Source: Ruminococcaceae bacterium UBA1417 | Lineage (GTDB): Bacteria; Bacillota; Clostridia; Oscillospirales; Acutalibacteraceae | Assembly (NCBI GenBank): GCA_002305575.1 | Contig: DBPP01000010.1 | Location: 1-16,662 of the forward strand | Direction: 5' to 3' | DNA: 16,662 nt | Part shown: positions 7,617-15,677 of the stretch, piece by piece | Layout: each line of letters opens with the position of its first letter | Position numbering within the stretch: the first letter of the stretch is position 1 | Made by a program: the position numbers and the translations under genes | The notes under the pieces: generated by a model | What the model was told of the DNA's origin: nothing | What the model saw: the letters and a program-made list of their open reading frames with translations, nothing else | Databases searched by the model: none

Positions 7617-8507
7617 ATGGCAAAGGTAAAAAAGCACAAGCGGGTAACGGTATTCGACATTGTGAACGTCACGGTGATGGTTCTCGTCGGTCTGATTATG
7701 CTGCTGCCCATTTTGAACCTTGTGGCAAAGGCGTTCAGCAGTGAAGGCAATGTCATTGCGGGCAATGTCCTGTTCTGGCCGGTCGAATTTCAGACCGGGA
7801 CCATTCAATACGTTTTGATGACGCCGGAATTTAGCACTTCGTTTTTCGTTACGGTAACCGTTACGATTTTCGGCACGCTCGGCGCAATGCTCCTGACCGT
7901 TATGGCGGCTTACCCGCTTTCCAAACCGCATCTGAAGGGAAGAAAATTTTTCCTGTACATCTTTGTGTTCATCATGCTGTTCAGTGCGGGCATGGTGCCC
8001 AATTACATCCTGTTCCGCACGCTGCATCTGACCAACACCATTTTTGCCCTGATTTTCTCCGGCATGCTGTCTTCGTTTAATCTGTTTCTCATCAAGAACT
8101 ATTTTGAGACGTTGCCGGAAGTCATCGAGGAAGCGGCGCGCATTGACGGCGCTTCGAACATGCGCGTGTTCTTCAGCGTTGTGCTTCCGATGTCTCTGCC
8201 GGTTCTGGCGACGGTGACGCTCTATTACGCCGTCGGCTACTGGAGCAACTACTTTGCCGGCGTCATGTATATCACAGATGCGTCTTTGAAGCCCCTGCAG
8301 CAGTATATGTTCGATCTTGTGACACAGGCGACCAGCTTGCAGGATACGACCGGTAACTTCAGCGACGTCAGCCAGGCGATGAATGTTTCCGGAGAGAACA
8401 TCCGCGCGGCGACCATTGTGGTGTCCACCATTCCGATTCTGTGTGTATATCCGTTCCTGCAGAAATATTTCGTGAAAGGCATCACGATCGGCTCTGTAAA
8501 GGGATAA
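7617..8507 (+). CDS. ABC transporter permease, YtcP type
   Basis: A 296-residue permease, partner of the preceding gene. About six membrane segments are visible, the first at residues 14-36. The EAA motif is at 171-194 (EEAARIDGAS, then VVLPMSLP). The C-terminus KYFVKGITIGSVKG is characteristic of the LplC/YtcP subfamily, whose members pair with LplB-type permeases and large lipoprotein binding proteins. I chose the ATG at 7617 because GGGGGAAG lies just upstream; the ATG at 7584 lies before this ribosome site. The gene follows the first permease by 26 nt, so the two are co-transcribed. Confidence 0.92.
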   Translation: MAKVKKHKRVTVFDIVNVTVMVLVGLIMLLPILNLVAKAFSSEGNVIAGNVLFWPVEFQTGTIQYVLMTPEFSTSFFVTVTVTIFGTLGAMLLTVMAAYPLSKPHLKGRKFFLYIFVFIMLFSAGMVPNYILFRTLHLTNTIFALIFSGMLSSFNLFLIKNYFETLPEVIEEAARIDGASNMRVFFSVVLPMSLPVLATVTLYYAVGYWSNYFAGVMYITDASLKPLQQYMFDLVTQATSLQDTTGNFSDVSQAMNVSGENIRAATIVVSTIPILCVYPFLQKYFVKGITIGSVKG

Positions 8508-8519
8508 TACTTTGTAACA

Positions 8520-8540
8520 CGCAATAGGAAACCTATTGTG
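8520..8540 (+). other. Intercistronic hairpin before the binding-protein gene
   Basis: CAATAGG (8522-8528) pairs with CCTATTG (8532-8538) around a 3-nt loop; one G-U and one C-G pair extend the stem to 9 bp. No T-run follows, so it is not a classical terminator. Such hairpins between permease and binding-protein genes often act as mRNA-processing or stability elements that let the binding protein be made in excess; that role is inference here. Confidence 0.5.
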
Positions 8541-8574
8541 AGCATAAAATCTATTAAAGCAAAGGAGTAGAACC

Positions 8575-10173
8575 ATGAAGAAACTCATCAGTCTGCTGAT
8601 GGCTGCTGCGATGATCCTGTCGCTTGCAGCTTGCAGCGGCGGCACCAACACATCGGATCCGGCATCGGGTTCCGGCGCGGACACTTCCACTTCGGGCTCC
8701 TCATCCGAAGAATCTTCGGATGATCCCATCCTGACCGGCGAAAAGCCGGAGCTGAAAATCCTCAGCATGTACCAGGCGTACAACTACGAGGAGCAGCCGG
8801 CGTGGAAAATCGACGAGGAAATCACCGGATACAAGACAAAATGGTATGCGCTTCCAGCTGATAACGCGGACCAGAAGCTGCTGCTGGAAATCTCCAGCGG
8901 TGCGGATTACGACGTCCTGCTCAGAATCTCGCCGAATCAGTATGCGCAGCTTTCCAAGCAGAATGCGCTGATCGACCTTTCCGGACTTCTCGACCAGTAT
9001 GGCCAGAATATTAAAAATGCCGTCAGCGATCTGGCGTGGAAATCGGTGACAAACGACGAGGGCGTCATCAATGGTATGCCACATGAGGACATGGTCGCTT
9101 CGCCGGACGATGCGTACGGTATGCTGACCGGCGGCATTGGCGTGCGCAGCGACATGCTTGAGGAGCTGGGGATGGAACTGCCGACCAATCTCGAGGACTT
9201 TACAGCGCTTCTGAAAGCAGCGAAGGACAAATACGGCATTGCGCCGCTGACCGCCAATAAAACGAGCCCGTTCGTTTCGGTTTTGCTTGCGGCGTTTGGA
9301 ATGGGCGACCCGGAGTGGTACGATATCGACGGTACGTATACGCACAGAGTCAAGCACCCGCAGATCGCGGACTATCTTGCCTATATGCAGGAGCTTTACC
9401 GCGAAGGTTTGATGGACAACGATATGCCCATCAATACGGCGGATAACTCCAAGGAGAAATTCGCCAGCGGCAACGCGATTGCGTGCGCGCCGCTGATGTT
9501 CTGGGACATCCCGTCCATGGTCAATGCACTTGCAACCAGCAATCCCGACTGCAAGATTGAATTTGTGACAGATCTCGCACCGGATGCCGATACGCAGCCG
9601 TACCACTATATTTCCAAGGGTGCCAACTTTGTTTCCTGCATTTCGCAGAACTCCAAGAACCCGGAACACGTGATCAACTGGCTGAACATTCTCACCGACA
9701 CCGATAATTTCCGCAGAACGTACATCGGTGAAGAGGGCGTCTCCTATGAACTGATTGACGGCAACTATTATCCGATTTTCGAAGGCGATGACGCGACAAA
9801 CTTCAACGCATATACAAACTCTGACAAGCTTTCCGGCTTCAGTGACCCGGCGCGCGCTTTCCAGATGTGGCAGGCAAGAGCCAGAAAGACGCCGGAGATG
9901 GCAGAAGCGTATGAAGCGATGAATTCCCGTGTAGATGAATATGAAGCGCGCGTGTCGATTGAAGCGTACGGTAAGACTTCTCCTGAAGTACAGGAATACA
10001 TCACCGCGCTGAATCAGGCCTTCTCGGATTCCTTCCTCAAGGCGATTGTGGAAAACACGGATCCGGAGGAAGCCATTGCAGCCATGCAGGCTGATTGGGA
10101 TGCAAACGGTGGTCTGGAAGTGGAAGCCGCCATGCAGGCGTTCTACGATACCAACAAGGATTTTGCCAAATAA
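8575..10173 (+). CDS. Extracellular solute-binding lipoprotein, YtcQ/LipO type
   Basis: A 532-residue surface lipoprotein that should capture the substrate for the two upstream permeases. The signal peptide MKKLISLLMAAAMILSLAAC carries a clear lipobox (LAAC), with lipidation at C20. A flexible Gly/Ser/Thr/Glu-rich linker follows (about 21-51), then a family-1-like binding domain (KPELKILSMYQAYNYEE onward, with GVRSDMLEELG at about 191-201 and SKGANFVSCISQNSKNPE later). The length above 500 residues fits the LipO/YtcQ group rather than short sugar-binding proteins. Its ribosome site AAAGGAG is strong. The family is associated with oligosaccharide uptake, but the ligand cannot be told from sequence. 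A terminator hairpin follows 33 nt after the stop. Confidence 0.92.
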   Translation: MKKLISLLMAAAMILSLAACSGGTNTSDPASGSGADTSTSGSSSEESSDDPILTGEKPELKILSMYQAYNYEEQPAWKIDEEITGYKTKWYALPADNADQKLLLEISSGADYDVLLRISPNQYAQLSKQNALIDLSGLLDQYGQNIKNAVSDLAWKSVTNDEGVINGMPHEDMVASPDDAYGMLTGGIGVRSDMLEELGMELPTNLEDFTALLKAAKDKYGIAPLTANKTSPFVSVLLAAFGMGDPEWYDIDGTYTHRVKHPQIADYLAYMQELYREGLMDNDMPINTADNSKEKFASGNAIACAPLMFWDIPSMVNALATSNPDCKIEFVTDLAPDADTQPYHYISKGANFVSCISQNSKNPEHVINWLNILTDTDNFRRTYIGEEGVSYELIDGNYYPIFEGDDATNFNAYTNSDKLSGFSDPARAFQMWQARARKTPEMAEAYEAMNSRVDEYEARVSIEAYGKTSPEVQEYITALNQAFSDSFLKAIVENTDPEEAIAAMQADWDANGGLEVEAAMQAFYDTNKDFAK

Positions 10174-10206
10174 TTCAGCCCAATAATTCAAACAAAATGG
10201 AATGGA

Positions 10207-10244
10207 TTCCGCCCTCTGCCATTTGGCGGAGGGCGGAAATTTTT
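10207..10244 (+). terminator. Terminator or attenuator between binding-protein and oxidoreductase genes
   Basis: A 14-bp GC-rich stem (10207-10220 with 10225-10238, one G-U wobble) with a 4-nt loop is followed directly by ATTTTT. The ribosome site of the next gene (GGAGAGGA, 10245-10252) begins right after the T-run. No promoter is visible between this hairpin and the next gene, so the downstream oxidoreductase probably depends on read-through. Confidence 0.8.
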
Positions 10245-10261
10245 GGAGAGGATGTTTTTTT

Positions 10262-11602
10262 ATGAATCAACTGCAGATGCCGGGCAGAAGCATTCCGGTT
10301 GCGGACACATACGATGTGATCGTCGTAGGCGGCGGAACGGCTGGCGCATTTGCCGGGATTGCAGCGGCGCGGCGCGGATGCCGCACACTGGTTATCGAGC
10401 AATTCGGTGCGCTTGGTGGTTCAGCCACGATAGGACTTGTTCTCCCGCTGATGGCGACGCATATGCCAAACTATCGCGGGCACTGCCCGCTCAGTGCGGA
10501 GCTCGTGGAGCGGCTGCGCGCCGTAGGCGGTGTAGAGGACGACGATTACTACTTCGATGCGGCGATGATGAAGGTTGTGCTCGAAGATATGGCCGTCGAG
10601 AGTGGCTGTACACTGCTTTACTACACAACGCTCGTGGAAGCGTTGCGCGAGGGCGGCGCGATTACCCATGTAATCGTAAACAATAAAGACGGTTTAACCG
10701 CTTATGCGGCAAAATGCTTTATAGACTGTACCGGGGATGCGGATCTTGCGAAAGCTGCCGGCGTGCCGTATGAATCCGGCAATCATAACCGTATCAACCA
10801 ACCGGTTTCTCTGCGCTTCGAAATGGCGGGCATTGATTTTGACCGGTTTCATACCTTTATGCGCAGCCTCGGCAACAATGCGCAGAAATATTTTGCGATG
10901 AATACGGCTGGCATGAAGGACATTCTCATGAAAGCAGAGGCGGAAGGTGTCCTGACCCAACAGGATGTCTGCTACTTCCAGGCCTTTGGCATTCCGGGAA
11001 GACCGGATGCGATGAACTTTAACTGCCCGGAACTGACGACAAAAGAAAATGTTGTGGACCCTGTCTTTATGACCCAGAAGCAGCTGGAAGGAAAGAAGGC
11101 CATCTTGCGTTTACGCGCCTTTCTGCGCGCCTATATTCCGGGTTTTGAGAAAGCGTATATTACGGAAATTGCACAGCTTGTGGGCTTCCGGGAGTCGCGC
11201 CGGATCCTTTCGGAATACCGCATGACGATTCAGGACATCCTCACCTACCGCAAATTCCCGGATGGCATTGCGGCGAGCCGCTATCCGGTCGATGTGCATG
11301 GGGAAGAGGATGTATCCCTGGGCTTGCAGTACGACGATACCGTTCCGGCGACCGAGCGCTATTGGGAAGTTCCCTTCCGCACGATGGTGCCGCAGAAAGT
11401 GGACAACCTCCTCGTGGCGGGACGATGTGCGGGTATGGACTTCCGCGCACAGTCTGCGGCGCGCATTCAGCCGATCTGTCGTTCGATGGGCGAAGCCGCC
11501 GGCATTGCGGCAGCGCTGGCAGTGGACACAGGGCGCGTTTGCTTCCGCGAGACAGATGGCGCACAGATTCGCAAGGAAATTTGCTTGCCGGAGCGATTCT
11601 AA
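10262..11602 (+). CDS. FAD-dependent oxidoreductase (FAD_oxidored family), copy 2
   Basis: A 446-residue flavoprotein homologous to the gene at 1318-2667. The FAD-binding motif is YDVIVVGGGTAG (17-28), with E46 (LVIEQ) and the segment GALGGSATIG (49-58). The same landmarks recur: IDCTGDAD (154-161), GFRESRRI (308-315), NLLVAGRC (382-389) and MGEAAGIAAA (409-418). There is no signal peptide, so it should be cytoplasmic. The substrate is unknown. The start at 10262 was chosen from GGAGAGGA about 9 nt upstream; an ATG at 10202 falls before the terminator hairpin and is unlikely. As the last gene of the transporter arm it probably acts on the imported compound or a product of it (inference from position). 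Confidence 0.88.
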   Translation: MNQLQMPGRSIPVADTYDVIVVGGGTAGAFAGIAAARRGCRTLVIEQFGALGGSATIGLVLPLMATHMPNYRGHCPLSAELVERLRAVGGVEDDDYYFDAAMMKVVLEDMAVESGCTLLYYTTLVEALREGGAITHVIVNNKDGLTAYAAKCFIDCTGDADLAKAAGVPYESGNHNRINQPVSLRFEMAGIDFDRFHTFMRSLGNNAQKYFAMNTAGMKDILMKAEAEGVLTQQDVCYFQAFGIPGRPDAMNFNCPELTTKENVVDPVFMTQKQLEGKKAILRLRAFLRAYIPGFEKAYITEIAQLVGFRESRRILSEYRMTIQDILTYRKFPDGIAASRYPVDVHGEEDVSLGLQYDDTVPATERYWEVPFRTMVPQKVDNLLVAGRCAGMDFRAQSAARIQPICRSMGEAAGIAAALAVDTGRVCFRETDGAQIRKEICLPERF

Positions 11603-11646
11603 AGCAAAGGTTTGTTGTTCCCGTATTTGTTTCATAGTTCATAAGG

Positions 11647-11682
11647 CAAAAGGCATACACCGCACGTGGTGTATGCCTTTTG
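11647..11682. terminator. Bidirectional rho-independent terminator
   Basis: A perfect 15-bp inverted repeat (11647-11661 with 11668-11682) with a 6-nt loop, carrying an A4 tract on the left arm and a T4 tract on the right. It lies 44 nt after the oxidoreductase stop and about 100 nt beyond the stop of the convergent ZIP gene, and no other clear hairpin lies between, so it probably serves both. Confidence 0.85.
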
Positions 11683-11784
11683 AAATTCCGGTGAACCAAG
11701 AGAAAGGGCAGAAGGATGATGGGCCATCCATGTCCTTTGAACCTTTAAATTTTTGACGGGCCGATGTGACATGAATATGGAAAA

Positions 11785-12573
11785 TCAACCGAGCGCGATA
11801 TCGAGCAGCATCATGAGTGCAAACCCCAACGCGGTGCCAATGGTACCCACATTGCTGTGTGCACCAGCCTGTGCTTCGGGAATCAGCTCTTCCACGACGA
11901 CGTAGATCATGGCACCGGCGGCAAAAGCAAGAATGTAGGGGAGGATCGGTGTGACAATCGCGGTCAGGAGAATGGTGAGAATCGCACCAAGCGGCTCAAC
12001 GACGCCGGACATGGCTCCATACAGAAAGGCCTTTCCCTTCGAAAGTCCGCTCGAAACAAGCGGGGCGGAAACCACAGCGCCTTCCGGAAAGTTCTGCACG
12101 GCAATACCGACGGCAAGCGTCAGGGCACCGGCGGCGGTGATCGCCGCGCTACCCTCCAGCATACCGGCCAGTACGACACCGACTGCCATGCCCTCCGGAA
12201 TATTGTGCAGTGTGACGGCCAACACCAGCATAAAGGATTTTCCAAGCCCGCATGGTTTGCCTTCCGGACAGTCCGCGTTCAGATGCAGATGTGGGATTAC
12301 GGTATCCAACAGCAGGAGAAAGCCTATGCCGAGCAGAAAGCCAATGACAGCTGGCATCCATGGCATCCCGCCTGCCGCTTCCTCCATCTCCATGGCCGGA
12401 ATCAGCAGGGACCAGACCGAAGCGGCAATCATAACACCGGAGGCAAACCCGAGCATGGCTTTTTGCAACTTGGGATTCAGCTGCCCTTTGATGAAAAATA
12501 CCGTTGCCGCGCCGAGCAGCGTCCCACACAGTGGCAGCGCGATGCAGAGTAGAACCTTAACCGTTGTGTTCAT
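11785..12573 (-). CDS. ZIP-family metal transporter
   Basis: A 262-residue inner-membrane protein expected to import divalent metal (zinc, perhaps iron or manganese). About eight membrane segments are visible. The two signature metal-binding helices are present: LHNIPEGMAVG (H123, N124, E127) and VQNFPEGAVVS (Q160, N161, E164), with an extra acid at E193 (VVEPLGA) and E228-E229 (VVVEELIPEA). A loop with His and Cys (PHLHLNADCPEG, 94-105) may bind metal. Gln rather than His in the second motif resembles the GufA/ZupT-like bacterial branch. It is the last gene of a four-gene minus-strand cluster; its ATG lies inside the end of the upstream aminotransferase gene (17-bp overlap), with GGAGG 9 nt before it, suggesting translational coupling. 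Confidence 0.92.
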   Translation of the reverse strand: MNTTVKVLLCIALPLCGTLLGAATVFFIKGQLNPKLQKAMLGFASGVMIAASVWSLLIPAMEMEEAAGGMPWMPAVIGFLLGIGFLLLLDTVIPHLHLNADCPEGKPCGLGKSFMLVLAVTLHNIPEGMAVGVVLAGMLEGSAAITAAGALTLAVGIAVQNFPEGAVVSAPLVSSGLSKGKAFLYGAMSGVVEPLGAILTILLTAIVTPILPYILAFAAGAMIYVVVEELIPEAQAGAHSNVGTIGTALGFALMMLLDIALG

Positions 12574-13756
12574 GGCTCAGCGCCTCCGCATAGGCGGCTT
12601 TGAACCGCTGCATGGCGTCCTCCAGCATTTTGGTCGGGCCGGCAAGGTTGATGCGGATATGCCGTTCGCCGCCGCTGGAGAAAAAGCGGCCGTCGTTGCA
12701 GTACAGGTCATGCCGATACAAAAGTGCGTGCAGCGCATCGTCGTCAAGACCGAAGATTGCGCAATTGATCCACATCAGATAGGTGCCTTCCAACCGGCTG
12801 TAGGTGATTCCGGGGCAATTCTCGTCTATAAACCGGCTGCAAAGCTGGTAGTTGTTCCAGATCAGCTGGAGAACCTCGTCCAGCCACGCGTCGCAGCGCG
12901 TGTAGCCCAAGCGGCAGGCCTCCATGCCGATGGCGGCGGCTGCGTTGATGTCGACCATGTCGAGGACGGCCTGAAACTTTTTGCGCAGTCCTTCGTCTGG
13001 AATGATGATGTTGGAGGTTTGCAGCGTCGCGAGGTTAAAGGTCTTGCTTGGAGCGGTACAGACAATATAGTTCGGGAGGGGGGCCTTGCAGGCAAGCGGG
13101 AAAACCGTGTGCGTGTGGCCCGGCATGATCAGATCGAAATGGATCTCATCGCTGACGACAAGGACGTTGTGCCGCGCGCAGATTTCACCGATGCGGGCGA
13201 GCTCATCGCGGCTCCATACGCGTCCCGCAGGGTTGTGCGGGCTGCACAGGATGAACATCTTATTTTCCGGTTTTGCGCAGAGCGTCTCGAAGTAGTCAAA
13301 ATCGATCGTGTAATACTCATTGTCGTTCAGCAGCGGGCATTCCACGTTGACGCGGTTGTTCTGCTTGATCGAAAAACCAAACGGTCCGTAGACCGGCGGC
13401 ATGGTGATGACGCCGTCTCCCGGCTCGGTATAGGCGAGCACTGCCGTGAACAGCGCCGGAACGACACCGGCGGTGAGGATAATCTCTTCGGGTTTTATAT
13501 CCCATTTGTGCCGGCGTTTCATCCACGCGCAGACTGCGTCGTAGTATGCCGGGGTGGGGGCGGTGTACCCGAGGATGTGCGTGTCCAGATAGTCCTTCAG
13601 ACCTTCGATGATTTCCGGCGGGTTCTTGAGCTCCATGTCTGCTACGGATAGCGGGACGGCTGTTTCAGCGGCATTCGGGTTATTTTGGAGCATCAGTTCC
13701 CATTTCAGCGAGCCGCAGTTCCGGCGGGAGACAACGGTTTCAAAATCATGTTGCAT
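12557..13756 (-). CDS. MalY/PatB-type PLP-dependent C-S lyase/aminotransferase
   Basis: A 399-residue fold-type I PLP enzyme. The start MQHDFETVVSRRNCGSLKWE matches the typical opening of the MalY/PatB (cystathionine beta-lyase) family. Further motifs are VPLSVADMEL (34-43), SPHNPAGRVW (172-181), cofactor-contacting D203 in VVSDEIHFD, and the Schiff-base lysine K238 in TAPSKTFNLA. The family cleaves C-S bonds of cystathionine or cysteine conjugates, giving pyruvate, ammonia and a thiol; some members are transaminases, so the exact reaction is open. I prefer the ATG at 13756 (GGGAAG 11 nt upstream, family-like N-terminus) over a GTG at 13768. It lies 55 nt after the adenine deaminase gene and overlaps the ZIP gene at its end. 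Confidence 0.9.
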   Translation of the reverse strand: MQHDFETVVSRRNCGSLKWELMLQNNPNAAETAVPLSVADMELKNPPEIIEGLKDYLDTHILGYTAPTPAYYDAVCAWMKRRHKWDIKPEEIILTAGVVPALFTAVLAYTEPGDGVITMPPVYGPFGFSIKQNNRVNVECPLLNDNEYYTIDFDYFETLCAKPENKMFILCSPHNPAGRVWSRDELARIGEICARHNVLVVSDEIHFDLIMPGHTHTVFPLACKAPLPNYIVCTAPSKTFNLATLQTSNIIIPDEGLRKKFQAVLDMVDINAAAAIGMEACRLGYTRCDAWLDEVLQLIWNNYQLCSRFIDENCPGITYSRLEGTYLMWINCAIFGLDDDALHALLYRHDLYCNDGRFFSSGGERHIRINLAGPTKMLEDAMQRFKAAYAEALSHEHNG

Positions 13757-13811
13757 CAATATATTCACTTCCCAGTTCTATTTGTTGGATGGCATACAAT
13801 CGGTTGGCAGC

Positions 13812-15608
13812 TCAGGATTCAACTTCCAGCGTCGTAAAGGAGAACGTCGTACAGTCCACCAGGCCGCGATTTGTCAGGCGCAGCTCCGGCAGGCAGGCAA
13901 GCGGGATGAGCGCCATGGTCATGAACGGCGACTGAATGTCACAGCCGATTTTCTTCCATGCATCTCCGAGTTTCTGCACGAGCGCATCCATCTCAGCGGC
14001 TGGCTTCGGGTTCATCAGACCGGCAAAGGGAAGCGGTACGCACCCGAGGACTTCCCCGTTCTGCACGATGACCTCGCCGCCGCCACAGGCAATTAGCGTG
14101 TTCGCGGCGAGCGCCATGTCCTCGTCATTTGTGCCGATGACCAGCAGGTTATGCGCGTCATGCGCGACAGTTGAGGCCATGGCGCCGCACTGGACATGGA
14201 AGCCCTTGACGAAGCCGACACCGTGTTTTCCGGTTGCATTGTGGCGCTCAAAGACGAAAGCCTTCAGCACGTCCTGCGCCGTGTCGCTTTTGAGTTCGCC
14301 GTTTTCTACCTTGAGTTGAACGTGGCGCTCGTAATCGCCGACGCGGACCGGGATGATCTCGATGGCGCGCACTGTAGCCGTATCTTTTTGATCGGTGTAG
14401 ATTTTAAAGGTATCCGGCGTGATGGTTTCACCGACGTGCATCGTGTCCATCGCCCAGTCGGGCAATTCGGATTGCGGCAGATCGATGGTCAGACGCCCGT
14501 TTTCAGCGACGGTTTCACCGTCGATCAGGACGCGCGTGACGCGGACGTCCGTTTCGTTGTCGATGAATACAATGTCCGCACATTTGCCCGGCGTGATGGA
14601 ACCGAGCTCGTCATCCATTTTGAAGCACTGCGCACAGTTGAGCGTGACCATCTGGATGGCTGTGACAAAGTCGATGCCAAATGAGATGGCGCGCCGAACG
14701 ATGTGGTCGAGGTGGCCGTCGGCGAGCAGTGTGTGCGGGTGTGTATCGTCGGAAATCATCACGGCGTAACGCGTATCGACGGTGTGTTCGGTGATGGCTT
14801 TGGAGACTTCGTGCAGATCATGCCACGCGGAACCTTCGCGCATCATCGCGTACATGCCAAGGCGCATTTTGGCGAGCGCATCTTCGGCGCGGGTCGATTC
14901 ATGGCAGCAGCGCACACCACTTGCAATGTAGGCGTTCAGGCCGGATCCCGTTTCCGGGATGGAATAGTGGCCGGTCACGATTTTTCCGGCCTTGAGCGTC
15001 TCGCCGGTGATGCCGTGCGTCGCTTCGGCAGAGCCGGTGATACCCGGGAAGTTCATCATCTCGCCGAGGCCGACCGTATAGTCGTGGCGCATTTCGGAGG
15101 CAATGTCCGCCGGCGTGATTTCCGCACCGGAATCTTCAAAACCGGGCACTGCCGGCACACAGGACGGCGTTGTCAGCATGGCCTTGAGCGGTGTTTTGGC
15201 AGCGTCCGCCACCATCAGATCGACGCCCTTGAGGCCGAGGACGTTGCAGATTTCATGCGGGTCGTAATAAATGCCGGTTGTGCCGTGGGGAAGAACCGAT
15301 TTGGCGTATTCGATCGGCGTCATCATGGAGGACTCAATGTGGATGTGACCGTCGAGAAAACCCGGCGCGATCAACTGCCCTTCGGCGTCAATGACTTTTG
15401 TCTTAGGGCCGACGCAGTGCGCGGCGTCGCCGACCAGTGCAATGCGGCCACAGGCGATCGCGACGTCGGTGTGGTCGAGAATCTCATGGGTGCACACGTT
15501 GACCAGACGCGCGTTGCGGATTACGGTATCCGCCGGCGTGCGGCCCATCGCCACGTCGGAAAGCGTGCGCGAGCATGCCCAGAGCTGGGTTTTGCAGAAC
15601 TTGAACAT
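13812..15608 (-). CDS. ade: Adenine deaminase
   Basis: A 598-residue amidohydrolase that converts adenine to hypoxanthine and ammonia in purine salvage. Metal-binding motifs are visible in order: DGHIHIESSMM (H88, H90), DPHEICNVLG (H118), GLGEMMNFPG (E183), GHYSIPE (H214), CHESTR (H236) and the catalytic SDDTHPHTLL (D287 or D288). The length fits bacterial Ade/AdeC enzymes (about 580-600). I chose the ATG at 15608 because AAGGAAG lies about 9 nt upstream; upstream in-frame starts at 15617 and 15641 overlap or precede this site. The gene begins 69 nt after nth on the same strand. I see no recognisable purine riboswitch in that gap, which is too short for one. Confidence 0.95.
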   Translation of the reverse strand: MFKFCKTQLWACSRTLSDVAMGRTPADTVIRNARLVNVCTHEILDHTDVAIACGRIALVGDAAHCVGPKTKVIDAEGQLIAPGFLDGHIHIESSMMTPIEYAKSVLPHGTTGIYYDPHEICNVLGLKGVDLMVADAAKTPLKAMLTTPSCVPAVPGFEDSGAEITPADIASEMRHDYTVGLGEMMNFPGITGSAEATHGITGETLKAGKIVTGHYSIPETGSGLNAYIASGVRCCHESTRAEDALAKMRLGMYAMMREGSAWHDLHEVSKAITEHTVDTRYAVMISDDTHPHTLLADGHLDHIVRRAISFGIDFVTAIQMVTLNCAQCFKMDDELGSITPGKCADIVFIDNETDVRVTRVLIDGETVAENGRLTIDLPQSELPDWAMDTMHVGETITPDTFKIYTDQKDTATVRAIEIIPVRVGDYERHVQLKVENGELKSDTAQDVLKAFVFERHNATGKHGVGFVKGFHVQCGAMASTVAHDAHNLLVIGTNDEDMALAANTLIACGGGEVIVQNGEVLGCVPLPFAGLMNPKPAAEMDALVQKLGDAWKKIGCDIQSPFMTMALIPLACLPELRLTNRGLVDCTTFSFTTLEVES

Positions 15609-15677
15609 GTAAATCATCTTCCTTTCTGAAAATACATCCAAATACTTTTGGCGTTGTGTTCTAATTGTGTGGGCGGC

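Noticed and set aside
8701..10191. A 496-codon minus-strand frame opposite the binding-protein gene.
   Set aside because: The plus-strand gene has a clear lipoprotein signal and ribosome site; the antisense frame is Arg/His/Ile-rich with no recognisable domain.
11951..13651. A 566-codon plus-strand frame across the ZIP and C-S lyase genes.
   Set aside because: It spans two clearly recognisable minus-strand genes antisense and has no coherent domain.
15609..15677. Purine riboswitch upstream of adenine deaminase.
   Set aside because: Only 69 nt separate it from nth, and no three-way-junction core or terminator/antiterminator pair is visible.
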